A stretch of DNA of 7,418 nt from an uncultured Lachnospiraceae bacterium. Lineage in GTDB: Bacteria > Bacillota > Clostridia > Lachnospirales > Lachnospiraceae. The stretch lies in NCBI GenBank assembly GCA_902783735.1, contig CACZSE010000191.1:1-7418 (forward strand), given 5' to 3'. The notes beneath the pieces are model-generated. The model was given only the letters and a program-made list of their open reading frames with translations, was not told the origin of the DNA and searched no databases. Both the position numbers and the translations under genes were made by a program. Shown here piece after piece: positions 1-6,311 of this stretch. Numbering within the stretch: the stretch's first letter is position 1; each line of letters begins with the position of its first letter.

Positions 1-11
1 ATCCGAGTTTT

Positions 12-51
12 TCCGGTGCTACATCCAGCCGGACACGGACGATTCGATGTA
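12..51 (-). promoter_or_regulatory. Possible structured 5' leader (two stems in pseudoknot order)
   Basis: Downstream of the promoter, TACATC (46-51 on the minus strand) can pair with GATGTA (20-25). TCCGG (29-33), which lies in the loop between them, can pair with CCGGA (12-16). This is the order of an H-type pseudoknot. The only ATG in the last 60 bases is followed at once by TAG, so the stretch is untranslated leader. I recognise no known riboswitch class. Stems this short can arise by chance. Confidence 0.25.
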
Positions 52-64
52 AACACGCCTAATT

Positions 65-93
65 ATAATAAAACAAGCCTTTGTCAATGTCAA
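65..93 (-). promoter_or_regulatory. Strong sigma-A type promoter for an off-window gene, firing towards position 1
   Basis: On the minus strand TTGACA (88-93) is separated by exactly 17 bases from TATTAT (65-70), a perfect -35 and a five-of-six -10. Transcription would start near 58-60. A second TTGACA directly abuts the first (82-87), and a perfect TATAAT overlaps the -10 (62-67), but the spacings between those alternatives (14 or 20) are poor. The -35 lies only 14 bases after the hemW stop, so the next gene has its own promoter besides any read-through. Confidence 0.65.
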
Positions 94-107
94 CAACTTT
101 TTGATAT

Positions 108-1400
108 TCAGAGCAAAAAATTTGCAAGCACCACATTGCTTACATCTATTCCGGTTTTTGTAAGCCTGAAACTATCGCCTTCTTCAATAAGAAGATCCTG
201 TTTTATAAGCTTATCCGGTATTTGCGGATATACATCACGGATATCTTTTAAAAACCTTTTCTTAAACTCGCTTTTGGATACTCCTTTCATCATGCGAAGT
301 CCCAAAAACATAAACTCTTCCATCTTTTCCTGTAAAGAGAGTTTATGTATCTGTTCATGATACTTTTCATCGGTAAGATATGAACAGGGATCAAAGCTCA
401 TCTCTTCATCTTCCGTATACATGTCAAATGCGTCGGCCTCTCTTATCCTGTCAAGCTGCATGCAAGCATTTATATATGTATATATATCCGAAGTATTGCT
501 GTACCTGATACCGTTTAAATAACTTGCGGCTCCCACTCCGAAGCCTATATAATCGGTTCCGTCCCAATAAGATATATTATGTCTGCATTCGTAGCCCTTT
601 TTACTGTAATTGGATATCTCATATCTTTCATATCCGTGTTCAGCCAAAAGTTCTTCCGTAAGATAATACATCTCTCTTTCCGTATCCTCATCGGGAAGGT
701 CGGGCCAGACTCTTTTCTCACCCGGTTCATTACTCCCAAAGTCTGCACAGGCAGTCTTACCCTCACCGTATATCTCATAAAAAGGAGTATCCGGTTCAAC
801 TATGAGACTGTAGGCCGAAATATGTTTCGGTTTACGGGCAATAACATATTCGAGAGTCTTTCTGTAGCTTTCCGGGGTCTGACCGGGCAAAGCACTCATG
901 ATATCTATATTGATATTCTCAAATCCGGCCTCAATGGCATTTTTATATGTTTCTTCGAACTGTTCTTTATCATGAACACGTCCCAAAAGCTTCAGTTCCC
1001 CGTCGATCGAAGATTGCAGTCCGATGCTTAATCTGTTTACTCCCGACTTTATCCAGTCCTTCATTTTTAAAAGATCGGCCGTTGCGGGATTACACTCGAT
1101 CGTTATCTCGGCTTCTTCCGACACATCAAACCTTTCTCTTACCTTATCAAGGATACGGCTTATGTGATCGCTTTTTATTAAAGACGGTGTTCCTCCCCCA
1201 AAGAAAATGGTCTTAACCTCAAATTGACTTTTAAAGTCAACGCAATCGAGGGCTGTATATGATATTTCCTTTTTGACTGCCTCGATATAATCATTTATGA
1301 CACTGCTGTCAGCCGTATCTGACAGGAAGTCACAATACAGGCATTTTCTCACACAAAAGGGGATATGTATATATATCCCCAAAGCTTTTTTATCATTCAT
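108..1400 (-). CDS. hemW: Radical SAM heme chaperone HemW
   Basis: The radical-SAM cluster motif CVRKCLYC (CxxxCxxC, Cys16, 20, 23) sits in the typical IYIHIPFC context, with GGGTPS at 68-73 for SAM binding. The chain lacks the further cysteine seen in true coproporphyrinogen dehydrogenase HemN. It carries HNISYW at 274-279, the HNxxYW motif tied to heme binding in HemW. Both points favour HemW, which passes heme to membrane proteins such as respiratory enzymes, over the porphyrin enzyme HemN often named in older annotation. At 430 residues it is longer than the usual 370-400. Two stretches look inserted, at about 216-234 and about 320-350. Both lie outside the catalytic motifs, so activity is probably kept. 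It is the last gene of the putative operon; no terminator follows before the promoter at 62-93. Confidence 0.95.
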   Translation of the reverse strand: MNDKKALGIYIHIPFCVRKCLYCDFLSDTADSSVINDYIEAVKKEISYTALDCVDFKSQFEVKTIFFGGGTPSLIKSDHISRILDKVRERFDVSEEAEITIECNPATADLLKMKDWIKSGVNRLSIGLQSSIDGELKLLGRVHDKEQFEETYKNAIEAGFENINIDIMSALPGQTPESYRKTLEYVIARKPKHISAYSLIVEPDTPFYEIYGEGKTACADFGSNEPGEKRVWPDLPDEDTEREMYYLTEELLAEHGYERYEISNYSKKGYECRHNISYWDGTDYIGFGVGAASYLNGIRYSNTSDIYTYINACMQLDRIREADAFDMYTEDEEMSFDPCSYLTDEKYHEQIHKLSLQEKMEEFMFLGLRMMKGVSKSEFKKRFLKDIRDVYPQIPDKLIKQDLLIEEGDSFRLTKTGIDVSNVVLANFLL

Positions 1401-1406
1401 AGGATG

Positions 1407-3221
1407 TTAATCCTCGTCCAGTTTCAGTACACTCATGAAGGCCTTCTGCGGGATCTCCACATTGCCTATCTGACGCATTCGTTTCTTTCCTTCCTTCTGT
1501 TTTTCAAGAAGCTTTTTCTTACGTGTTATATCACCGCCATAGCACTTGGCCAAAACATCTTTTCTCATTGCTTTGACTGTCTCTCTGGCTATGACTTTTC
1601 CGCCTACTGCTGCCTGGATCGGTATCTCAAACAAATGTCTCGGTATCTCTTCCTTTAATTTTTCACACATCTTTCTGCCGCGTTCGTAAGCGCTGTCTTT
1701 ATGAACGATAAATGAAAGGGCATCCACTTCTTCTTTGTTTATGAGTATATCCAGTTTAACAAGTTCGGATCTCTCATAGCCCTTGAGGTCATAGTCAAAT
1801 GACGCATATCCTCTGGATCTGCTCTTTAACGCATCGAAGAAATCGTAAATGATCTCATTTAACGGAAGTTCATATTTCAAAAGGACTCTTGTCTCTTCCA
1901 TGTAATCCATGCTGATATGCTTTCCGCGTCTTTCCTGACATAACTGCATGATAGCTCCGATAAACTCGGTGGTGACCATGATCTCTGCATTGACAATGGG
2001 TTCTTCCATATAATCTATCTCCGAAGGATCGGGCAGATTTGATGGATTGGTCAGTTCGATCATCTCTCCGTTTGTCTTATATACTCTGTAAATAACACCC
2101 GGAGCGGTAGTTACCAGATCGAGATTATATTCTCTTTCGAGTCTTTCCTGTATGATCTCCAAATGTAAAAGCCCTAAAAACCCGCATCTGAACCCAAAGC
2201 CCAAAGCAATGGAGGTTTCCGGTTCAAAATGTAACGAAGCATCATTTAACTGGAGCTTTGCAAGTGCATCCTTAAGATCTTCATATTTTGCGCTGTCAGC
2301 CGGATACATACCGCAATAGACCATGGATCTTACTTCCTTGTATCCCGGAAGAGCCTCATCACACGGATTGTCATCATCTGTGACCGTATCACCTACTGCC
2401 GTATCCTTTACATTTTTAATGGATGCGGTGATATATCCTACCATACCGGCACTCAGTTCATCACAGGGAATGAACTGACCTGCACCAAAAGTTCCGACCT
2501 CGACCACTTCACATACCGCTTTTGTAGCCATCATACGTATATGACTTCCTCTGGACACTTTACCGTCCATCAGTCTGCAAAATACGATGACACCGCGGTA
2601 AGAATCGTAAAGCGAATCAAATATGAGTGCTTTTAAGGGAGCGTTCGGATCGCCCTTAGGAGCAGGTATCTTCGCAACTATCTGCTCAAGAACCTCTTCT
2701 ATGCCTATACCGTTTTTAGCACTTATAAGAGGTGCATCCTGCGCCTCAATACCTATGACATCTTCTATCTCGTCTATTACCCTCTGCGGTTCGGCACTCG
2801 GAAGGTCTATCTTGTTAATGACAGGAAAAACATCCAGATCATGGTCAAGAGCCAGATAAACATTTGCAAGAGTCTGAGCCTCTATTCCCTGAGCGGCATC
2901 GACTACCAGTATGGCTCCGTCACATGCAGCGAGCGATCTGCTTACCTCATAATTGAAATCCACGTGTCCGGGAGTATCTATAAGATTGAAAATATACTCC
3001 TCTCCGTCATTTGCCTTATATACGGTTCTGACCGTCTGGGCCTTTATGGTGATACCTCTTTCCCTTTCGATATCCATGTTGTCAAGAACCTGTTCCTGCA
3101 TCTCACGGCTTGTGAGCAGTCCGGTCTTTTCTATTATTCGGTCCGCAAGGGTTGATTTTCCATGATCGATATGCGCAACTATACAAAAGTTACGTATCTT
3201 TGACTGATCAATGTTCGACAT
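1407..3221 (-). CDS. lepA: Elongation factor 4 (LepA), ribosome-associated GTPase
   Basis: This complete 604-residue protein is the usual length for LepA. All the GTPase motifs are present: the P-loop AHIDHGKST at 16-24, the switch I RGIT at 55-58, DTPGH at 82-86, NKID at 136-139 and SAK at 167-169. The remaining domains are full length and include the LepA-specific C-terminal region ending [15 protein letters not shown]. The protein binds the ribosome in the cytosol or at the membrane. It has been described as back-translocating elongation complexes and, in other work, as aiding initiation or 30S assembly; it is generally dispensable under good growth conditions. The neighbour hemW follows after only 6 bases, an arrangement common in Firmicutes. 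No truncation or missing catalytic residue is visible. The histidine of DTPGH, needed for GTP hydrolysis in this family of GTPases, is present. Confidence 0.98.
   Translation of the reverse strand: MSNIDQSKIRNFCIVAHIDHGKSTLADRIIEKTGLLTSREMQEQVLDNMDIERERGITIKAQTVRTVYKANDGEEYIFNLIDTPGHVDFNYEVSRSLAACDGAILVVDAAQGIEAQTLANVYLALDHDLDVFPVINKIDLPSAEPQRVIDEIEDVIGIEAQDAPLISAKNGIGIEEVLEQIVAKIPAPKGDPNAPLKALIFDSLYDSYRGVIVFCRLMDGKVSRGSHIRMMATKAVCEVVEVGTFGAGQFIPCDELSAGMVGYITASIKNVKDTAVGDTVTDDDNPCDEALPGYKEVRSMVYCGMYPADSAKYEDLKDALAKLQLNDASLHFEPETSIALGFGFRCGFLGLLHLEIIQERLEREYNLDLVTTAPGVIYRVYKTNGEMIELTNPSNLPDPSEIDYMEEPIVNAEIMVTTEFIGAIMQLCQERRGKHISMDYMEETRVLLKYELPLNEIIYDFFDALKSRSRGYASFDYDLKGYERSELVKLDILINKEEVDALSFIVHKDSAYERGRKMCEKLKEEIPRHLFEIPIQAAVGGKVIARETVKAMRKDVLAKCYGGDITRKKKLLEKQKEGKKRMRQIGNVEIPQKAFMSVLKLDED
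1410..1415 (-). promoter_or_regulatory. hemW ribosome binding site inside the end of lepA
   Basis: The last two codons of lepA (GAG GAT) form a Shine-Dalgarno-like GAGGAT 9 bases before the hemW ATG at 1398-1400. The lepA stop lies between them. Ribosomes ending on lepA would thus be placed to start hemW, which suggests translational coupling. Confidence 0.55.
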
Positions 3222-3226
3222 ATTAT

Positions 3227-3232
3227 CTTCCT
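3227..3232 (-). promoter_or_regulatory. Ribosome binding site of lepA
   Basis: Minus-strand AGGAAG lies 5 bases before the ATG at 3219-3221, in the 16-base gap after the preceding gene's TAA. It is a modest match to the Shine-Dalgarno core, but the start agrees with the usual N-terminus of the family. Confidence 0.55.
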
Positions 3233-3237
3233 ACTTC

Positions 3238-5388
3238 TTATTTCTTACTTTTTTGAGACCCGTCTTTTTCCTTGGTCTCTGCTCCCGATGTTGTTGTAGC
3301 GGCAGCTCCCGAAGACGTAGTCTTTGTTCCCGTGGGATCTTCTCTCACGGATTTGAGCATATATCTTCTCTCGCCCGAATCGGTTGAGATCACAAAAACA
3401 TCACCGATGGTCTGAACATCTTCGGCTGCTCCAACATCTTCAACTTCTTCAAGCTTGTCATTTATGATAAACGCGTTGCCATTCTTAATGACCATGGCAT
3501 AACCGTTTACAAACGCCGTAGCGGCGTCATAGGATACTTTAAGTTCTTTTCCTTTAAGATCCAGATAACCGTACTTATTGCCATCCCTGTAAAGCCAGTA
3601 GGGAGCATCCGATATCTCTATCTGATCGTGAATATTTACGACTATTCTGTCCGTAAGATCCTCATTGGTCATGCCCTGACCTTTGGTGATATCTATAAGA
3701 ACATCCTTATCGCCTATGGTAAGAACCATATACTTTCCATAGTTATAGTAGTTCTCACCGTCATACAGATAGCTCTTTGCTTCTACCGCTCCGTTATTGA
3801 AATTGCCCAGGACAAAGCCTTTTTTGGGATCTGCTTTCATAAATGCCGTGTCGAGATCCGCATACCAGATACCTTTCTCGGTATACCACGAATATGAATC
3901 TTCCACATCATAGAGATCCTTATAGACAAAATAGCCTCCATTGGGCGCATTTAATATCTCATTCATGTGATACGAAGGTCCCGCACTCATATCAAGATCT
4001 TCTTCATCATCGTACTCATCATCAGGGTTTTCTTCGTCGAGTTCCTCGTCCTGCTCTTCTTCCTCTTCGTCAAGCTCATCCTCTTCGAGTTCCTCATCCT
4101 CCGATTCTTCGCTCAGTTCTTCCTCTGTCTCGTCGGTCTCATCCTGAGGTATCTCATTTCCATCCTCATCGTAGAGCACTTCTTTTGCTTTTTTCTTTGA
4201 TTTTTTTGTCTTTTTTGTACTCTGCTTCTTTATTACTTTGTTGTCCTCTTTCCACTGAGCGACTTCGTCATCGAATTCATCGATCCCGGGGGCTTTGGCA
4301 TACCATGATACCTTACCCTTGTCGTCCATGGTCCCGCAAAAGAGATTGGTAGGGTTTGTCTCCTGATCGGGCGTGGGTTTAGCCGTAAATCCCATGACTA
4401 CGGTCTTTCCGTCCTTAAATCCGTTCATGGAGAACTGGTCGTTCACATATAATGTGAGCATAGCCTTACCTGCTTTATCAAGCCTGTAATATTCCAGTCT
4501 GTTATTTGTACTGTCCTCGTCATCTTCCTTGGCAAGGATATAGACATCTCCCGATGACAGGACCTGATCATTTCCTTCGTAAAGCTTCTTGCCGGTATTA
4601 TCGAAAAGAGTATATGTGGTTATCACATCTTCATAGGAATATGTGGTGCCATCCTGTTCCTTGGTGATGTTTTCCGTTTTGCTGTTGGAAAGCACAAATC
4701 TGCCATCTTTGGTGGGTAACTGTTCCACATCGGCATATTTACAAGCTACTATCTCTTTTCCTTCATAGTCAACAGCACCGTAGAGTTCCTTATTCTTAAC
4801 GATCATGACTCCGCCGTCGGCATATATGCATTCTTCGTATCTTGCATTGCCCTGAGCTATGCATAAAAGGCTCTCCACAGGCGGTTCCTCGTCCTCTTTA
4901 AGCTGGGCCTTTGGAGTAACGGGCGCAAATGTGACCTTCTCTTCCTCTTCTTCCACGGCAGCTGCAACTACGGGATTGTTTTTATCTATCGCAGTATTCT
5001 TTCCGCCCAAAAGCGAAGCCGCATAAACCGCTGCCAGTAAGATAAATACGCCGCCGGCCGCTATAACGCCGATCTTGATCTTTTTTATGCGTTCCTGCCT
5101 GATCTCCTCCTCGGTTAATGCCGTGTCCGCATTTTCTTCCTCAGAAGCTTCCTTGTCTGTTTCACCTTCAGCCTGCGGCTGTTCAAAAGCCTCTGCCGCG
5201 GACTCTTCACTTGGCTGTTCGGCAGCCGTGTCCGCATTTTCTTCCTGCGGTTTCTCAGTGTTCTCTGCTTCGTTGCCTTCCTGCGGCTGTACCGCGGTCT
5301 CGGTTGAGTTGTCTTCAACTGTTTTTGTCTCTGCTACAGTTTCGTCTTTTGTCTCTTCGGTCAGGTTGTTGTCCCTATTCTCTTCCAT
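3238..5388 (-). CDS. Single-pass membrane protein with WG-repeat-like domain and Lys-rich/poly-acidic insert
   Basis: This 716-residue protein has five visible parts. Residues 1-105 are a low-complexity Glu/Gln/Ala/Thr segment, presumably cytosolic, with an imperfect internal duplication (QPQ...EENADTA at about 34-55 and 70-90). A basic IKKIKIG leads into one transmembrane helix at about 106-128, giving N-inside topology by the positive-inside rule. The rest should be extracytoplasmic. WG-repeat-like units appear at about 200-224 (ELYGAVDYEGKEIV) and 604-634 (NKYGYLDLKGKELKVSYD), with weaker units near 259-287 and 299-334 and Tyr replacing the usual Trp. Between these halves lies an insert: 11 lysines in residues 384-402, then 42 Asp/Glu in the 60 residues 407-466. 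A Ser/Thr/Gly/Lys tail ends the protein (about 685-716). WG repeats are thought to form beta-propeller-like binding domains. I do not recognise a named family, so the ligand and role are unknown. It lies 16 bases before lepA. Confidence 0.75.
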   Translation of the reverse strand: MEENRDNNLTEETKDETVAETKTVEDNSTETAVQPQEGNEAENTEKPQEENADTAAEQPSEESAAEAFEQPQAEGETDKEASEEENADTALTEEEIRQERIKKIKIGVIAAGGVFILLAAVYAASLLGGKNTAIDKNNPVVAAAVEEEEEKVTFAPVTPKAQLKEDEEPPVESLLCIAQGNARYEECIYADGGVMIVKNKELYGAVDYEGKEIVACKYADVEQLPTKDGRFVLSNSKTENITKEQDGTTYSYEDVITTYTLFDNTGKKLYEGNDQVLSSGDVYILAKEDDEDSTNNRLEYYRLDKAGKAMLTLYVNDQFSMNGFKDGKTVVMGFTAKPTPDQETNPTNLFCGTMDDKGKVSWYAKAPGIDEFDDEVAQWKEDNKVIKKQSTKKTKKSKKKAKEVLYDEDGNEIPQDETDETEEELSEESEDEELEEDELDEEEEEQDEELDEENPDDEYDDEEDLDMSAGPSYHMNEILNAPNGGYFVYKDLYDVEDSYSWYTEKGIWYADLDTAFMKADPKKGFVLGNFNNGAVEAKSYLYDGENYYNYGKYMVLTIGDKDVLIDITKGQGMTNEDLTDRIVVNIHDQIEISDAPYWLYRDGNKYGYLDLKGKELKVSYDAATAFVNGYAMVIKNGNAFIINDKLEEVEDVGAAEDVQTIGDVFVISTDSGERRYMLKSVREDPTGTKTTSSGAAATTTSGAETKEKDGSQKSKK
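3991..4239 (-). other. Low-complexity coding tract: Lys-rich block then poly-acidic block
   Basis: Within the WG-repeat-like gene, 4183-4239 encodes the lysine-rich block (residues 384-402), with A6 and A7 runs on the coding strand. Positions 3991-4170 encode the acidic block (residues 407-466, 42 Asp/Glu of 60). The two sharply opposite charge blocks sit side by side between propeller-like halves. The tract looks like an inserted, disordered, highly charged loop, which might bind cations or interact with a charged envelope polymer; that role is inference. Confidence 0.8.
4210..4216 (-). other. In-frame A_AAA_AAG slippery heptamer (possible -1 frameshift site)
   Basis: The codons ACA AAA AAG for Thr391, Lys392 and Lys393 place A_AAA_AAG in the zero frame, the same heptamer and phase as the dnaX -1 frameshift site of Escherichia coli. 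A -1 shift would add 14 codons and end at TGA (4166-4168), giving a product of about 407 residues without the acidic tract or the second half. I see no clear stimulatory hairpin downstream, where the sequence is A-rich, so the site may be a by-product of lysine codons. Confidence 0.3.
5120..5141. repeat. Copy 1 of a 22-bp exact direct repeat inside the WG-repeat-like gene
   Basis: The 22 bases at 5120-5141 are identical to 5225-5246. The offset is 105 bases, exactly 35 codons, so both copies encode the same ENADTA-containing stretch in frame. This copy encodes residues around 84-90 of the acidic N-terminal segment. Confidence 0.85.
5225..5246. repeat. Copy 2 of a 22-bp exact direct repeat inside the WG-repeat-like gene
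   Basis: This is identical over 22 bases to 5120-5141 and encodes residues around 49-55. Together with the repeated QPQ motif upstream of each copy, it indicates an old in-frame duplication of roughly 35 codons. It is also a possible site of length variation by recombination or slippage. Confidence 0.85.
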
Positions 5389-5393
5389 GGTTA

Positions 5394-5399
5394 CACCTC
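5394..5399 (-). promoter_or_regulatory. Ribosome binding site of the WG-repeat-like gene
   Basis: Minus-strand GAGGTG lies 5 bases before the ATG at 5386-5388. The whole gap to the TPM gene is 31 bases and contains neither a terminator nor a recognisable promoter. Confidence 0.6.
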
Positions 5400-5419
5400 A
5401 ATAAATGAATGGTTGTTCA

Positions 5420-6289
5420 TCATCTGCTGTGACCACCGCCACCATGGCTGTGACCTCCGGATGAAGTGTGTCCCCCCGAACCCCCTGAACTTGTTTCTAT
5501 CTTTGTCTTGGTAACGGATTTCCTTATGAACGTATCCTTCTTGACACGAACATTCGGATGTCCTCCGTTTACGTACTGAGTACTTACAGTCGTTTTTACT
5601 CCCGCACTGGTCGTCCAATTTATCAATATATAAAAGAGCGCAAACAACAGTGAAAATAAGACTATATAAAGCGGGTCGAATATCTTTCTTGCGATAGTTT
5701 CGGCCTTGGATCCGAAATACTTAGGCAAGAGCTCTATAACTCTGGCATATGCTTTATAATAATCTTCCGCATTTGAATAATCGTCCAGATAGTAAAGTGC
5801 ATCATCCATGATACTCTCACAGTCCGACTGACTTAACTTCTCCATGGCAAGACCACTTGTCGATATCCATGAATAGACTTTTCCGGTAACCTCCTCACGA
5901 TACAGATTATCTATAAAAACGATACTGTTCCCGTAAGGTGCATCATACCCCATCATATGTTCATCCGCAAAATCATCGGCAAATTCCATGACCCACTTAT
6001 CCGGAGTTGATCTGTATCCCGCGTCTGAAAGCGTCTCATTGAGTGTAATGATGGCAATATCGCATCCTATAGTGTCTTCCATCGAAGCTATTTGCTCTTC
6101 GAGTGCCGCAACCTGAGCATCCTCCAGATTCCCGGCATAATTAAATACGTTTCTTTTAAGATCTGTCTGAGTGTTGGCTCTGACTATTTCTGCGTCAGGA
6201 CCCGAAGCCGCATTGGCTATAACGGTAATGACTGCCAGGATTGCCAGCAGAATGAACGGAATCTTAAAATATTTGAAAAACCTTATCAT
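5420..6289 (-). CDS. TPM-domain membrane protein with Gly/His/Ser-rich tail (YgcG/Psb32-like)
   Basis: This 289-residue protein starts with a basic MIRFFKYFK and a hydrophobic segment at about 9-27. An ANA at 25-27 could be a signal peptidase site, so this may be a cleaved signal or an anchor. Residues about 45-195 fit the TPM fold: a YAGNLEDAQVAALEEQI opening, the DIAIITL strand at 77-83, NSIVFID at 121-127, and an alpha-helical end. A second membrane segment lies at about 204-224. It is followed by a basic stretch (RVKKDTFIRKSVTKTK) and a low-complexity tail of Ser, Gly and His ending in GGGGHSR, as is typical of this family. Predicted topology is TPM domain outside and tail in the cytosol. 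TPM domains occur in plant Psb32/TLP18.3, bacterial YgcG and animal MOLO-1, with roles proposed in repair, phosphatase activity or assembly of membrane complexes. None can be assigned here. The His-rich tail could bind metal, which is inference. Confidence 0.9.
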   Translation of the reverse strand: MIRFFKYFKIPFILLAILAVITVIANAASGPDAEIVRANTQTDLKRNVFNYAGNLEDAQVAALEEQIASMEDTIGCDIAIITLNETLSDAGYRSTPDKWVMEFADDFADEHMMGYDAPYGNSIVFIDNLYREEVTGKVYSWISTSGLAMEKLSQSDCESIMDDALYYLDDYSNAEDYYKAYARVIELLPKYFGSKAETIARKIFDPLYIVLFSLLFALFYILINWTTSAGVKTTVSTQYVNGGHPNVRVKKDTFIRKSVTKTKIETSSGGSGGHTSSGGHSHGGGGHSR

Positions 6290-6294
6290 GTTCT

Positions 6295-6300
6295 CTCCTT
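6295..6300 (-). promoter_or_regulatory. Ribosome binding site of the TPM-domain gene
   Basis: Minus-strand AAGGAG, a full match to the Shine-Dalgarno core, lies 5 bases before the ATG at 6287-6289. It fixes the start of the TPM protein and so includes the N-terminal hydrophobic segment in the product. Confidence 0.75.
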
Positions 6301-6311
6301 ATGCCTATGTC

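Noticed and set aside
1..22. A CIRCE-like half site (TAGCAC on the minus strand, 16-21)
   Set aside because: Only six of nine bases fit one arm, and the visible start of the expected partner arm does not match. It could be judged only with sequence beyond the window.
12..60. A known riboswitch or T-box in the leader
   Set aside because: None of the conserved cores I know (T-box, SAM, FMN, TPP, glycine, lysine, cobalamin) can be seen in the bases available.
16..360. A 114-codon plus-strand frame across the hemW 3' end and the promoter
   Set aside because: It runs against the promoter and hemW. Its composition looks like a random antisense frame.
579..1031. A 150-codon open frame on the plus strand opposite hemW
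   Set aside because: It lies wholly inside a clearly functional hemW with intact motifs. The product shows no family features and there is no convincing ribosome binding site.
2841..3155. Open frames on the plus strand opposite the lepA GTPase domain
   Set aside because: The conserved lepA motifs are encoded on the other strand, and the antisense products resemble nothing known to me.
4183..4220. Plus-strand T-runs as an intrinsic terminator
   Set aside because: The T-runs are lysine codons read from the other strand. No GC-rich hairpin precedes them, and no plus-strand gene ends there.
3843..4352. A 169-codon open frame on the plus strand opposite the charged insert of the WG-repeat-like gene
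   Set aside because: Its product is a His/Arg/Leu/Pro-rich composition typical of antisense translation of an acidic, GAG/GAA-rich gene. It has no recognisable domain.
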